Positions 26,623 to 35,458 of a stretch of DNA of 64,000 bases are shown piece by piece. Made by a program: the position numbers and the translations under genes. The stretch's first letter is position 1; each line of letters starts with the position of its first letter. This DNA is from Rhizobium mongolense subsp. loessense. GTDB taxonomy: Bacteria; Pseudomonadota; Alphaproteobacteria; Rhizobiales; Rhizobiaceae. The notes beneath the pieces are model-generated. The model worked only from the letters and a program-made list of their open reading frames with translations. It was not told the origin of the DNA and searched no databases. Location of the stretch: positions 1,178,001 to 1,242,000 of the forward strand of contig NZ_FMTM01000001.1 in the NCBI RefSeq assembly GCF_900099775.1, written 5' to 3'.

Positions 26623-27639
26623 TCACGAGCCGCGACTGCTCGGCGCATTCAGAAGCCAGCCCGGATACTCGACCGGCAGGCGGCTGACGGAATCGAGACG
26701 CGCCATGTCGTCCGGGTCAAGCTGGACCTCTGTGGCCTGAACGTTCTCGCGCAACTGTTCGACCCGTTTGGCGCCGATGATTACGGTCGACACCACCGGC
26801 TGTTTGAGGAGCCACGCGATCGCGACCTGCGCGGGACTGCGATCATGCTTGTGGGCAACGTCCTTGAGGACGCGGATCAGCGGCTCACCCCGGACGCGGT
26901 CGATCGGGGGGAAGTCGAGTTCGGTCTGCCGTGCGCCTTCGGGATTTCCGCCGTCGGCGTACTTTCCGGTCAGATAGCCTCCGGCGAGCGGGCTCCATAC
27001 CATCAGGCCCACCTGCTCGGAGGCGAGGAGCGGCACGATCTCGCGCTCCACGTCCCGGCCGACGAGCGTGTAATAAGCCTGCAGCGAGGTGATCGGCGCC
27101 AGATTTCTCGCGCGTGTAATGCCGATGGCCTTCATGATCTGCCAGGCGGCCCAGTTTGACAGCCCGATGTAGCGAACATCGCCTGTACGAACGAGGGTGT
27201 CGAGCGCCTCCAGCGTTTCCTCCATCGGGGTCGCCGGATCGAAGGCATGAATCTGGTAGAGATCGATATGGTTGAGCCCCAATCGGCGCAGACTGGCGCG
27301 GCACTCGCTCAGGATGTGAAGCCGCGACGCACCGCCTCGGTTCGGTCCATCGCCCATGGGCGACGCCACCTTCGTCGCGACAACCACATCGTCCCGCGCC
27401 ACGCCCAAATTTTTGAGCGATCGGCCCAGGATCTCCTCGCTCCGGCCATGCGCATAGATGTTGGCCGTATCGAAGAGGTTGACGCCCGCATCCAGCGCGG
27501 CGCCGATCAGCGCATCCGCATCGTTCTGCCCCAGTTTTCCGACCTGTCCCCACAGACCGTCCGATCCCCCGAAGGTCATCGCACCGAAGCAGAGCTCGGA
27601 CACGAACAGTCCGCTGCTGCCAAGCTTGCGCATCCGCAT
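26623..27639 (-). CDS. aldo/keto reductase
   Basis: 338 residues from the ATG at 27639, seven bases after AAGGAG; a second ATG at 27633 is worse spaced. TIM-barrel AKR with MRKLGSSGLFVSELCFGAMTFGG, catalytic Asp/Tyr in LFDTANIYAHGRSEEILG, Lys in VVATKVASP and His in DLYQIHAFD. The C-terminal NADP-binding IIGAKRVEQLREN follows. It would reduce carbonyls or oxidise sugars. It lies in a minus-strand series with two Gfo/Idh genes and the hydrolase, with gaps of about 65-160 bases. Confidence 0.93.
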   Translation of the reverse strand: MRMRKLGSSGLFVSELCFGAMTFGGSDGLWGQVGKLGQNDADALIGAALDAGVNLFDTANIYAHGRSEEILGRSLKNLGVARDDVVVATKVASPMGDGPNRGGASRLHILSECRASLRRLGLNHIDLYQIHAFDPATPMEETLEALDTLVRTGDVRYIGLSNWAAWQIMKAIGITRARNLAPITSLQAYYTLVGRDVEREIVPLLASEQVGLMVWSPLAGGYLTGKYADGGNPEGARQTELDFPPIDRVRGEPLIRVLKDVAHKHDRSPAQVAIAWLLKQPVVSTVIIGAKRVEQLRENVQATEVQLDPDDMARLDSVSRLPVEYPGWLLNAPSSRGS

Positions 27640-27706
27640 ACCACATCTCCTTGTCTTGACGGCCCGGCCCGTAGAACGTGACGCCGGATCCCGTTTGAAA
27701 ATCAGG

Positions 27707-28810
27707 TCAGCCGAGATCGCGCTGCCGCTCGCCCGTCCGGGCCGCGCGCTCCACCGCAGCAACCAGGCGGCTGTTGCGAAGCGCGTGATCGAACCCCGGC
27801 GTCTTGTAAGTGCCCGCGATCAGGTCACGCGCGAGCGAGGCGTAGACTTCCCCGACGTTGATCGCGGCGCCGGCCCAAAAATCCGCGGCGGTCGGGCCGA
27901 CACCAGTCGCGATCGGCGTGTCGGGTGGTGTGAACGCGACGGTCGCCGTGAGCCTGAGATCGCCGACCTGTGCGCCGGCGAGGTGATTGCCGGTCAGGGT
28001 CAACCGTCCCTCGGTTCCACGAATTTCGAAACTGAAGCGCGCGTCTTCGGCTGGAACGCCGGCGAGCACCTGGACCGATACCGGCGCTCCGCTCATGGTC
28101 TTGGCGATCAGGTCAAGATGATCCGGGATCTCGCGGGCCGAGATATCCCCGGTATCGACGACCTCGATCTCCGGCCAGAGGAGCGCGACGCGGGCGTCGA
28201 CCTCGATGATGTTGCCAAGAACCGCTTCGATTACATCGAGAACATGGGCGCTCGTGATCGTCATGAAACTCGCGCCCGACGCGGCCTTGTTGAAATAGTC
28301 GTAGTTGCTCGTCGTCTGGGGCCCGTAGCCGAATGTCGTCGCGTCGACGCGGGCCGACAGCAGACGTCCAAGCTTGCCGGAAGCGACCAGTTCCGCGGCG
28401 CGGCGCACAGCCGGATTGTGGCGGCCCTGCAATCCGATCGCGGTATGAAGCGTCTTGGACGCGGCCGCCATCGCCTCGGTTTCCGACAAGGTCGCTCCGA
28501 GCGGTGACTCTGAATAGACCGCCTTGCCCGCTTTCAGCGCCGCCATTACCAGGTCATGGTGCGCCGGAACCTTCACGGCAACGGTTACGACGTCGATGCT
28601 TTCATCCCGAATGAGCTCATAGGGATCCGCGTACCAGCGTTCGGCGCCGAACGCCTCGGCCGCAGCCCTCGCGCTATCTTCCCGGCGTGTCGCCACGCCT
28701 GCCAGCGCCAGCGATGGCTGCGCCGCAAGCGCGGGGACGTGTGATGCGCCAGCCCAGCTCGCCTGCGTATCCGCGCCGATGATCCCGACACGAAACTTCC
28801 TGTCCGTCAT
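27707..28810 (-). CDS. Gfo/Idh/MocA family oxidoreductase, second copy
   Basis: 367 residues, opening KFRVGIIGADTQASWAGASHVPALAA, very close in layout to the gene at 24449. The EKP equivalent is SESPLGATLSE, again without the usual lysine. Divergence from the first copy is clear, so this is an older duplication. About 100 bases upstream lies the dyad ATCCAT-N3-ATGGAT, also found at the start of the adjacent LysR gene, which suggests direct control by that regulator. Confidence 0.87.
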   Translation of the reverse strand: MTDRKFRVGIIGADTQASWAGASHVPALAAQPSLALAGVATRREDSARAAAEAFGAERWYADPYELIRDESIDVVTVAVKVPAHHDLVMAALKAGKAVYSESPLGATLSETEAMAAASKTLHTAIGLQGRHNPAVRRAAELVASGKLGRLLSARVDATTFGYGPQTTSNYDYFNKAASGASFMTITSAHVLDVIEAVLGNIIEVDARVALLWPEIEVVDTGDISAREIPDHLDLIAKTMSGAPVSVQVLAGVPAEDARFSFEIRGTEGRLTLTGNHLAGAQVGDLRLTATVAFTPPDTPIATGVGPTAADFWAGAAINVGEVYASLARDLIAGTYKTPGFDHALRNSRLVAAVERAARTGERQRDLG

Positions 28811-28913
28811 GATTATGCTCCAGCATTGATATTCGAGCGCTCATTGGCGCTGTCGCCGGGCATTTAAACGGGCGGGGTCGATATCCTGAAATCGATATCT
28901 GATATGCATCATC

Positions 28914-28928
28914 ATCCATCGCATGGAT
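28914..28928. promoter_or_regulatory. candidate LysR operator upstream of the Gfo/Idh gene
   Basis: ATCCAT-CGC-ATGGAT, a perfect six-base dyad with three-base spacer, followed by G. The identical arms and spacing recur at 29900-29914 on the LysR start codon. Two TCGATATC copies lie just to the left (from 28878). Confidence 0.6.
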
Positions 28929-28948
28929 GACTAGCCGTGAGGCCTGCC

Positions 28949-29908
28949 TCAATAATATTGCTGTCTGAGGTCGGCGCAGACCTGTTCAGAGCCTTGCCAC
29001 ACGTGCGGGAAGGCGCCGGAAAGGCAGCTGCGGAGCCAGCGCTGCGCCGGATGCGCGTCATTGCGACGATGCCAGTTTAGGACGAACGGCACGGGGTTCA
29101 GCCGCAGCGGAAAGTCCCGCACCGTGAGTTGCTCCGAACAACCCGATCGCCTGACGACGCTCTCGAGAACGGTTGCCACCATGTCGGAAGCGGCGACCAG
29201 TTCCGGCGCGCTCGCCATATGCTGAACCGTGACTGCGACCCGGCGCTTCAGGCCTTTGGTGGCGAGCGCGGCGTCGGCCACGTCCAGCCCTTCGTTTTCC
29301 GGCGAGACCAGGATGTGCGGCAGCGACAGGAACCCTTCCATGTCGAGCGGCTGGTTCGCCGCAGGATGGTCCCTGCGCAGGATGCAAACGAAGCGATCCT
29401 GAAACAAACGGGCGCTCAGGATTCGACCGGTCTCGACCGGCGGAAGTCCGACCGCCATGTCAACCTCGCCGGCGTCCAGCATGCGAGTGGCCTCGTCCCG
29501 GCTGCCATAGTCGCGAACCCGAAGGTCAACGGACGGCGCCCGGTCGGCGAGGATCCGGATCAGAGGCGGAAGAACCACGCTTTCGGTATGCCCCGAGAGC
29601 CCCAGCGAGAACGTCATCGCCGCAGCAGATGGATCGAACTCTTGCGTGAATTCCAGCGTTTGCTGAATGTTACGCAGTGCCAGCGAGATCGGCTCCGCCA
29701 GCTCCAGCGCGCGTGGTGTGGGCTGGAGGCCGTTGGGTCCCCTGACGAACAATTCGTCCCGCAACAATCCCCTTAGACGATTGAGGGCGGCACTCATCGC
29801 TGGTTGCGTGCGTCCGATACGCTGGCCGGCACGCGTGACGTTCCTCTCGGCGATCAACGCGTCGAGCGCCACAAGCAGGTTGAGGTCAATGCCGTGTAAA
29901 TCCATCAT
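28949..29908 (-). CDS. LysR-family regulator (NodD/PcpR-like architecture)
   Basis: 319 residues. N-terminal MMDLHGIDLNLLVALDALIA, then RNVTRAGQRIGRTQPAMSAALNRLRGLL, is the HTH typical of the LeuO/NodD-like branch. The effector domain follows (VVLPPLIRILADRAPSVDLRV; ILRRDHPA). Its start codon lies inside a perfect dyad (29900-29914) that also precedes the Gfo/Idh gene at 28810, so autoregulation plus control of that gene is likely. It is transcribed in the same direction as the operon, not divergently. Confidence 0.93.
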   Translation of the reverse strand: MMDLHGIDLNLLVALDALIAERNVTRAGQRIGRTQPAMSAALNRLRGLLRDELFVRGPNGLQPTPRALELAEPISLALRNIQQTLEFTQEFDPSAAAMTFSLGLSGHTESVVLPPLIRILADRAPSVDLRVRDYGSRDEATRMLDAGEVDMAVGLPPVETGRILSARLFQDRFVCILRRDHPAANQPLDMEGFLSLPHILVSPENEGLDVADAALATKGLKRRVAVTVQHMASAPELVAASDMVATVLESVVRRSGCSEQLTVRDFPLRLNPVPFVLNWHRRNDAHPAQRWLRSCLSGAFPHVWQGSEQVCADLRQQYY

Positions 29909-29914
29909 ATGGAT
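29900..29914. promoter_or_regulatory. candidate LysR autoregulatory operator over the start codon
   Basis: ATCCAT-CAT-ATGGAT; the three-base spacer is the complement of the first ATG of the LysR gene. Same arms and spacing as 28914-28928. Binding here would block initiation as well as transcription. Confidence 0.6.
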
Positions 29915-29957
29915 GTATAATCGAACGTGCTATCAGCGACAAGCATGGGGCTGCCCA

Positions 29958-30914
29958 TCAGACGGTCAGGACAGGAAGGCCCGTCAGCCGCCGGCTCTCC
30001 ATGTCGGCGTGCGCTCCACCGATCTGGTCGAAGCGATAGCGGACGACTTCGAGGTCGCTGAAAAGATCTGCCCGGACCGCATCCCAGAGCTGTTCCGTAG
30101 CGACCGCGACGGTTCCGCCATGCACATACTGCGCGGTTCCGCCGGCACGGATCTGGATGCCGCGCGACGCCATCTGCTCGGTCACTGCCGGAGGCTGCCC
30201 CGACGCAGCGCCGATCGCTGCGATCACGCCGCCATCGCGCACGGCGGCAACGCCCAATGGAAAGGTCGCTTTCCCGACAAAATCATAGACCACGTCGACA
30301 CCTGCCTGCGCGATCGCGCGGATCTTGGTGGACAGCTCCGGGTCGCTTGCGAGAAACGCGTGGGTCGCGCCCGCCTCGACTTTGGCGAGCTTCTCAGGTG
30401 ACCCGGCCACGCCGATCACCGTCGCGCCGAGCGTACGCGCCCAACGCGAAAGGATTGAACCGACACTGCCCGATGCGCCGAGCACGAGAATGACGTCGCC
30501 GGCGGTGAGCCGGTGCAGCGCATAAAGCCCCATCCACGCGGTCAGGCCCTTCGCCAGGAACGTTGCCGCGACCTCGTTGGAGATGTCATGGGGCAGCCGG
30601 ACCGGCTTCTGTACGGGTATCAGTGACGCGGTGGCGTAGGCTCCCTCGAAGAAGAAATAGGCGGCGCGGTCGCCCCGTTCGAACCCCGTCACGCCCGGTC
30701 CGACAGCGTCGATCACGCCGGCCGCCTCGAAGCCCGGCGTGGCGGGCAGGCGCATCGGGAAGAGCCCCGTGCGCACCATCACGTCGACATAGTTGATGCC
30801 GATCACATCCTGGACCAGTCGCACCTGACCCGTCCCGGGTGGTCCAACGTCCGTCTCGACGATCTTGAGAACGGCGGGCGTGCCGATTGACTGCATTTCG
30901 ACTTTTCTGGCCAT
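29958..30914 (-). CDS. zinc-less quinone oxidoreductase (medium-chain dehydrogenase)
   Basis: 318 residues from the ATG at 30914, eight bases after AAGGA; ATGs at 30920 and 30941 are less well placed. QOR-type MDR: VRLVQDVIGINYVDVMVRTG, PGFEAAGVIDAVGPGV, then nucleotide motif VLGASGSVGSILSRWA. It lacks the cysteine cluster of zinc alcohol dehydrogenases. It would reduce quinones with NADPH. A close paralogue in opposite orientation lies at 36124. Confidence 0.93.
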   Translation of the reverse strand: MARKVEMQSIGTPAVLKIVETDVGPPGTGQVRLVQDVIGINYVDVMVRTGLFPMRLPATPGFEAAGVIDAVGPGVTGFERGDRAAYFFFEGAYATASLIPVQKPVRLPHDISNEVAATFLAKGLTAWMGLYALHRLTAGDVILVLGASGSVGSILSRWARTLGATVIGVAGSPEKLAKVEAGATHAFLASDPELSTKIRAIAQAGVDVVYDFVGKATFPLGVAAVRDGGVIAAIGAASGQPPAVTEQMASRGIQIRAGGTAQYVHGGTVAVATEQLWDAVRADLFSDLEVVRYRFDQIGGAHADMESRRLTGLPVLTV

Positions 30915-30967
30915 AACCATTTTCCTTGGAGGGTGCCGCACGACAATCGCGGCGCGACGAAACGTTC

Positions 30968-31828
30968 CTACGCGTGGGCGACCGGCCGCATCGTGCCGGC
31001 ATGAGGGAACTTGCCCTGACGGTAAGCGGCATAGTAGCCGGCGAGTTCACTCGCCGATCCCGCAATGAACGGCCCTTGCGCTACCACCTCGATGCTCTGT
31101 GGCTGCCCGGCGTAAAGCAGCACCCGCGCGCCGCGATCGCGTGCGCGCATCGTGAGCGAGCTCGTGCCATCGCCCATCGGCGCGGTCCAGCCCACCGAGC
31201 CTGTGGCCAGCTGCTCGCTGGTGACGCCAGCCTCCACCTCGCCATCGATCAAGACGATGAAGGCGTTGTAGGAGGCGGGCAGTTGCGGCGCGAAGGCGGC
31301 TCCTGCTTCCATATGAACGTCGATCAAGGTGACAGGTACCGCGTTCAAGGTCGGCGCTGCCGCATCCTCCAGCTGGCCGCTGTAGACTATCGCCGTGACC
31401 CCCGGCTCAGCGTGCACCGGCATATCGGCACGGCGCAGGACCTGCACCCGGGGGCGCATGTTGCGCTTCGCCTCCGGCAGGATCAGCCAGAGCTGGAACA
31501 GACGCATCCCCGTCGAGACCACCGCATTCTCCGAGTGGACGATGCCGCTGCCCGCCGTCATCCACTCCACATCGCCTTCCTCCAGCCGGCCGCCGGTATC
31601 CTCCATCGTGCCTTTGAGCATGAAGGTCACGGTTTCGAGGCCGGCATGGGGATGTGCATCGCCGAAACGTCCCTCCAGTGTGATGTTGTCGTCGGCCATC
31701 AGGAAGAACGGATCGGTCGAGGCAAGATCGCCGGGCGCGATCACCAATGCGGCCTTGTGCCGCTCGCCGTCGAAGCCCGGGCCGAGTGGAGGTATGCTTG
31801 TGACGCGGTCAATCGATCTCTGCAGCAT
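30968..31828 (-). CDS. pirin family protein
   Basis: 286 residues from the ATG at 31828 (AAGGA eight bases upstream); the extension to 31897 is unsupported. Bicupin with pirin metal-site motifs: FGDAHPHAGLETVTFMLKG and GDVEWMTAGSGIVHSE. Some pirins oxidise quercetin; others act as redox sensors. It lies directly upstream of the quinone oxidoreductase (about 50 bases), suggesting one transcript. Confidence 0.92.
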   Translation of the reverse strand: MLQRSIDRVTSIPPLGPGFDGERHKAALVIAPGDLASTDPFFLMADDNITLEGRFGDAHPHAGLETVTFMLKGTMEDTGGRLEEGDVEWMTAGSGIVHSENAVVSTGMRLFQLWLILPEAKRNMRPRVQVLRRADMPVHAEPGVTAIVYSGQLEDAAAPTLNAVPVTLIDVHMEAGAAFAPQLPASYNAFIVLIDGEVEAGVTSEQLATGSVGWTAPMGDGTSSLTMRARDRGARVLLYAGQPQSIEVVAQGPFIAGSASELAGYYAAYRQGKFPHAGTMRPVAHA

Positions 31829-31931
31829 AATTCTGGTCCTTCTCGTAACTTGGGACCGAGTTCGCCGCGATCGGCGCCACCTCGGCATCATCGCCAATCA
31901 TCTCGGATCGAACCGGCCTCGATCAAGATAG

Positions 31932-31958
31932 GGGTTCGAGAACCCAGTGTTGCGCAAC
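31932..31958. promoter_or_regulatory. clustered inverted repeats upstream of the pirin gene
   Basis: GGGTTC-GA-GAACCC (31932-31945) is followed by a perfect ten-base palindrome GTTGCGCAAC (31949-31958), then a GGAACCC half-copy (31961-31967). They lie 100-140 bases before the pirin ATG in a gene-free 290-base gap, and read like an operator region. Confidence 0.5.
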
Positions 31959-32118
31959 GAGGAACCCAAAAATGCGTGAAGAAGTGCAACTGATCGACTA
32001 GGGGGATGGACTGAGTTCAGAGTCCTGAGATGATCGAAACGTATTGCTACAGGTCGCCGAAGGAAGGCCGGCCTGATTCTGCGCTCGCGCTTTGGAGAGC
32101 CGTATAACCCTCTCCACT

Positions 32119-33226
32119 TACTGCCTCTTGAGCCCGAGGATGACGATCGCGCCAGTAAGGGTCGCCGAAGCCGTATAAAGGATTGCGCCAGTCGAGCCGA
32201 GGCCCTCGATGATGAGACCGCCAATTGCCGCGCCTGTCGCTATCGCGACCTGGAAAATCGACGCCAGAAGCGCACCGGCACTTTCGGCGTGATCAGGCGC
32301 TGCGCGTGCATTCCAGATCGAGATCGCAACGGGGAAACCACCGAAGGCACCCCCCCACAGAGCGGTCGCACGAACGCAACTCCCGCGACCGTGCCGAAAA
32401 GGCTGAGCGCAAATGCAGCACTGGCTATCAGGAGTGAGAACAAGGCGACGGCCCAGGCGGGATTGCGCTCGGCGATGACCCCGCCGGCGAAATTTCCCAG
32501 GAAGCCGCCAAGGCCGAAGACCAGGAGAGCGAGCGAGACGGTCGAAATGTCGAGGCGCGTGACCTCCTCCAAAAAGGGGCGGATGAAGGTGAACCCGGCG
32601 AAGTGCCCTGACACGACGAGGAATGCCGTTCCAAAACCGATGGCCACCGAACGGCGCGACAGCGCCGCTTTGAAGGAGTTCAGGCCGGGCGCGGCCATGG
32701 GAGGCAGCTTAGGAAGGGTTAGTATCTGGATCGCCAGCGCAACCAAGCCAATGCCGGAGGCGGCGAGAAAAGTGGCGCGCCACCCCCATAGGCCACCAAG
32801 AAAAGTGCCCAGCGGTGCAGCAAAGACTGTGGTGAGGGAGATACCAGAAACTTCCAAGAGCGAAACCCAGCATCGCGCGAGCGGCGATGAGTATTAAGAT
32901 GTTTGATGCATAGGCCGAGAGGACGTTGGAGATGATGAGCATCGCTGTCAAGCCAAAGACAAGCTTTTGGCGGTCTAGCTTGCCTGACACTAAAATAAGA
33001 GATGGCCCGGCGATCGCAGCCACCGCGGCTGTAGCCGTGATAGCCTGGCCAACCACACCCTTGGAGCGCCCAGTTCAGTCGCTATCGGCGTAAGCAGACT
33101 GATCGGCAAAAATTCCGCAGTCACCAGCCCAAATGCTCCAAACGCCATCGATAATACGGCTAGCCACGAAGCGGGCGGCGCTCTAGGGAGACCATCGCGC
33201 TCGTTTGAATTGGCTATTTCAGACAA
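32119..33226 (-). pseudogene. MFS sugar/drug efflux transporter, disrupted
   Basis: Three or more frames together spell a 12-TM MFS protein. The N-terminus starts at a TTG near 33226 with GGAG upstream (SWLAVLSMAFGAFGLVTAEF). A one-base deletion around 33060-33067 shifts to GQAITATAAVAAIAGPSLIL. After LGFALGSFW (about 32860) a stretch of roughly 20 residues is missing and the frame changes to VFAAPLGTFLGGLWGWRATF. A last shift near 32350 leads to AILYTASATLTGAIVILGL and the stop at 32119. At least three lesions make this non-functional. Confidence 0.85.
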
Positions 33227-33399
33227 GGGATTTTCTCCGGATAGAGGTAGACCTGCCTCAGCGTGAGCCGCGCGGCGCGGCGCCGTGATCCACCCGACGG
33301 CGCATTGCAACCGTATCCATCAAAGCCGCGTTGAGCCATTGACTGGTTGGTGAGGCGTTGGGGCGTCGAAGCGAATTTTGGATTTCGCTCCGGCATATT

Positions 33400-34164
33400 T
33401 CAGGATGTGAAACCACCATCAGCCCGGATGTCGGCACCCGTTACAAAGGAGGCTTCTGGAGTTGCAAGGAATGCGACAACGCTCGCAATTTCCTGGGGCT
33501 TTCCATAGCGGCCCGCCGCGATGCGCGAGACTTGCATAGCCGCAAACTCGCCATCGACAGGGTTCATGTCAGTGTCGGTTGGGCCCGGATGAACTGTGTT
33601 GACTGTGATGCCGCGTGGGCCGAGGTCATGAGCCAAGCTCCGGTTGAAGCCGGCGACTGCCCCCTTGGTGAGGCCGTATGCTGACAGCCCAGGAACCCCG
33701 GCATATTTCGTGATTGAGCTGCCGATCTGTATGATCCGGCCGCCATCCTTCATATGGCGTACGGCTTCCTGCGTGGCAACAAAAACGCCTGTTACATTGA
33801 CTGCGAGCATTGCCTGATAGTCATCAAATGCGATTTCGTCGATCGGACCCGCGAAGGCAATACCGGCATTGTTCACCAGAATGTCGAGGCCGCCGAACTT
33901 ATCGACTGTCGCGGCGACAGCGGCGCGTATTGCATCCGGATTAGGGGCATCAGCGGCGATGGCCAGCGCGCGCCCGCCCATTTTTTCGATGGCGACAGCA
34001 ACTTCCTCAGCCTTCGCAGGTGATCCGCGATAGGTGAAGGCCACCTGAGCACCATCCGCTGCGAGACGCTGGGCGATTGATGCGCCGATTGATCGCGATC
34101 CACCGGTAACGAGTGCGGTCTTGCCGCTCAGTGGAAGGTACCCAGAAGCGGTCACTTCAGTCAT
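33400..34164 (-). CDS. SDR-family oxidoreductase
   Basis: 254 residues. Classical SDR: TALVTGGSRSIGASIAQRLA (TGxxxGxG variant with S-I-G), LVNNAGIAFAG, catalytic Ser in IIQIGSSITK, Tyr/Lys in SAYGLTKGAV, and a C-terminal GADIRADGGFTS end as in 3-oxoacyl-ACP-reductase-like members. NADP(H) preference is likely. It stands between the broken MFS gene and the LysR gene at 34338, all on the minus strand. A paralogue of the same length class is at 37174. Confidence 0.93.
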   Translation of the reverse strand: MTEVTASGYLPLSGKTALVTGGSRSIGASIAQRLAADGAQVAFTYRGSPAKAEEVAVAIEKMGGRALAIAADAPNPDAIRAAVAATVDKFGGLDILVNNAGIAFAGPIDEIAFDDYQAMLAVNVTGVFVATQEAVRHMKDGGRIIQIGSSITKYAGVPGLSAYGLTKGAVAGFNRSLAHDLGPRGITVNTVHPGPTDTDMNPVDGEFAAMQVSRIAAGRYGKPQEIASVVAFLATPEASFVTGADIRADGGFTS

Positions 34165-34337
34165 TTCTCACTCCATTTACGTGCCGAGCGTTTCGGTGGA
34201 ATGATATTTGTCCATTTTTTCCTAGAGTATTAGCGGCATATCATTTGGATCATATTCAAGCATCTGTTGATAATGGAAGACTTGATGCGGTCCAGGGGCC
34301 ACGTTTTCTCGGAGAATATGACAAGGACGCGTGGACG

Positions 34338-35267
34338 CTATCTGAGGCTGCCTGCAAATCGGGCGCTAAGACGCTCACTACGGAAATATTCAGTGTAGAA
34401 GTCAATGAAAGCGCGGGTTTTCAGCGGTTGGAGCACGCGGCCTGAATAGTAGAGCGAGATAGATCCGGCATCGGCATACCACTTCGGAAGGATACGTTCG
34501 AGCGCACCACTTTCCACATGCTGCAGCACATCGGGTACGGCCAACAATGCTATGCCCAACCCCGCGATCGCCGCCTGCGCCATGGGCGCGGCGTCGCTCA
34601 TCACGATCGTTTCGTTGAGCAGCGCGCGCTCTTCGCGCCCTTGGGCGTCGCGCATCATCCATTGCCTAATCCGGCCCGAATTCGAGGACCGCATCAGTAT
34701 TCCGGCATGATCGGCCAGATCGGCGGGGCTAGTCGGCCGGCGCCGTCCAGCGAAATAGCCAGGCGATGCGACCGCGATAACGTGAACCGGTGCGAGCGTC
34801 GTGGAAACGATGCCCGGATTGAGTTCGAAACCACCGCCGATCGCGGCGTCGAAACCCTCGGCGATAAGATCGACCTTACGGCTGTCGAAATGCCAGTCAG
34901 GTCTGATGCCCGGATAACGGGCCAGAAAGTCGGGCAGTGCGGGAAGAACGTATCCCATAGCGAACGTTAAACTCATGCTGAGCTTCAGAACGCCGACAGG
35001 CTCACCCTTCGTTTGTGATGCCCCGTCGATTGCCCCTTGAAGGTGGTTCAGGCTGTCGCCGATGCTTGCCAGAAAGGACTCCCCCGCCTCGGTCAAGGTC
35101 AACTTCCGCGTCGAGCGGTGAAACAGCCGTATGCCGAGGTTCCGTTCCAGCATCGCAACGTTCCGGCTGACTGCGGCCGGTGTGATCGAGAGACGCCGAG
35201 CAGCCCCGGAAAAGCTGCTCGCTTCCGCGCTTCGAACGAACGCTTCTAGGTTTGCCAGCGTCTCCAC
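34338..35267 (-). CDS. LysR-family regulator (CrgA-like)
   Basis: 309 residues from the GTG at 35267, which gives the canonical VETLANLEAFVRSAEASSFS start; AAGGTG lies upstream. A longer ATG frame from 35309 is possible. HTH: AARRLSITPAAVSRNVAMLE. Effector domain: GVLKLSMSLTFAMGYVLP and MAQAAIAGLGIALLAVPDVL. It is divergent from the NADP oxidoreductase at 35459, the usual arrangement for a LysR and its target. Confidence 0.92.
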   Translation of the reverse strand: METLANLEAFVRSAEASSFSGAARRLSITPAAVSRNVAMLERNLGIRLFHRSTRKLTLTEAGESFLASIGDSLNHLQGAIDGASQTKGEPVGVLKLSMSLTFAMGYVLPALPDFLARYPGIRPDWHFDSRKVDLIAEGFDAAIGGGFELNPGIVSTTLAPVHVIAVASPGYFAGRRRPTSPADLADHAGILMRSSNSGRIRQWMMRDAQGREERALLNETIVMSDAAPMAQAAIAGLGIALLAVPDVLQHVESGALERILPKWYADAGSISLYYSGRVLQPLKTRAFIDFYTEYFRSERLSARFAGSLR

Positions 35268-35277
35268 AATAAGCACC

Positions 35278-35294
35278 TTCAAACATTGATTGAA
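35278..35294. promoter_or_regulatory. candidate LysR operator in the divergent region
   Basis: TTCAA-N7-TTGAA, a T-N11-A-type dyad, lies just upstream of the LysR start in the 190-base divergent gap to the gene at 35459. Weak on sequence alone. Confidence 0.35.
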
Positions 35295-35458
35295 ACTGAA
35301 ACAATTCATCTATGACTTATGTTGCGTGTATTTGCCAGCCATATTCCAGTCAACAGCAGCACGGGTTTTCTGCAACGCCAACCGCATCAGGCCAAGGATG
35401 CAGCGGGAAAACCGACCGTCGCGGATACAATTCTCACCGCACCGCAAAGGACTGGATC

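Noticed and set aside
31898-32224. Reverse 108-codon frame between pirin and the MFS pseudogene
   Set aside because: Arg/Ser-rich without motif or ribosome site, and it overlaps the real C-terminus of the MFS remnant in another frame.
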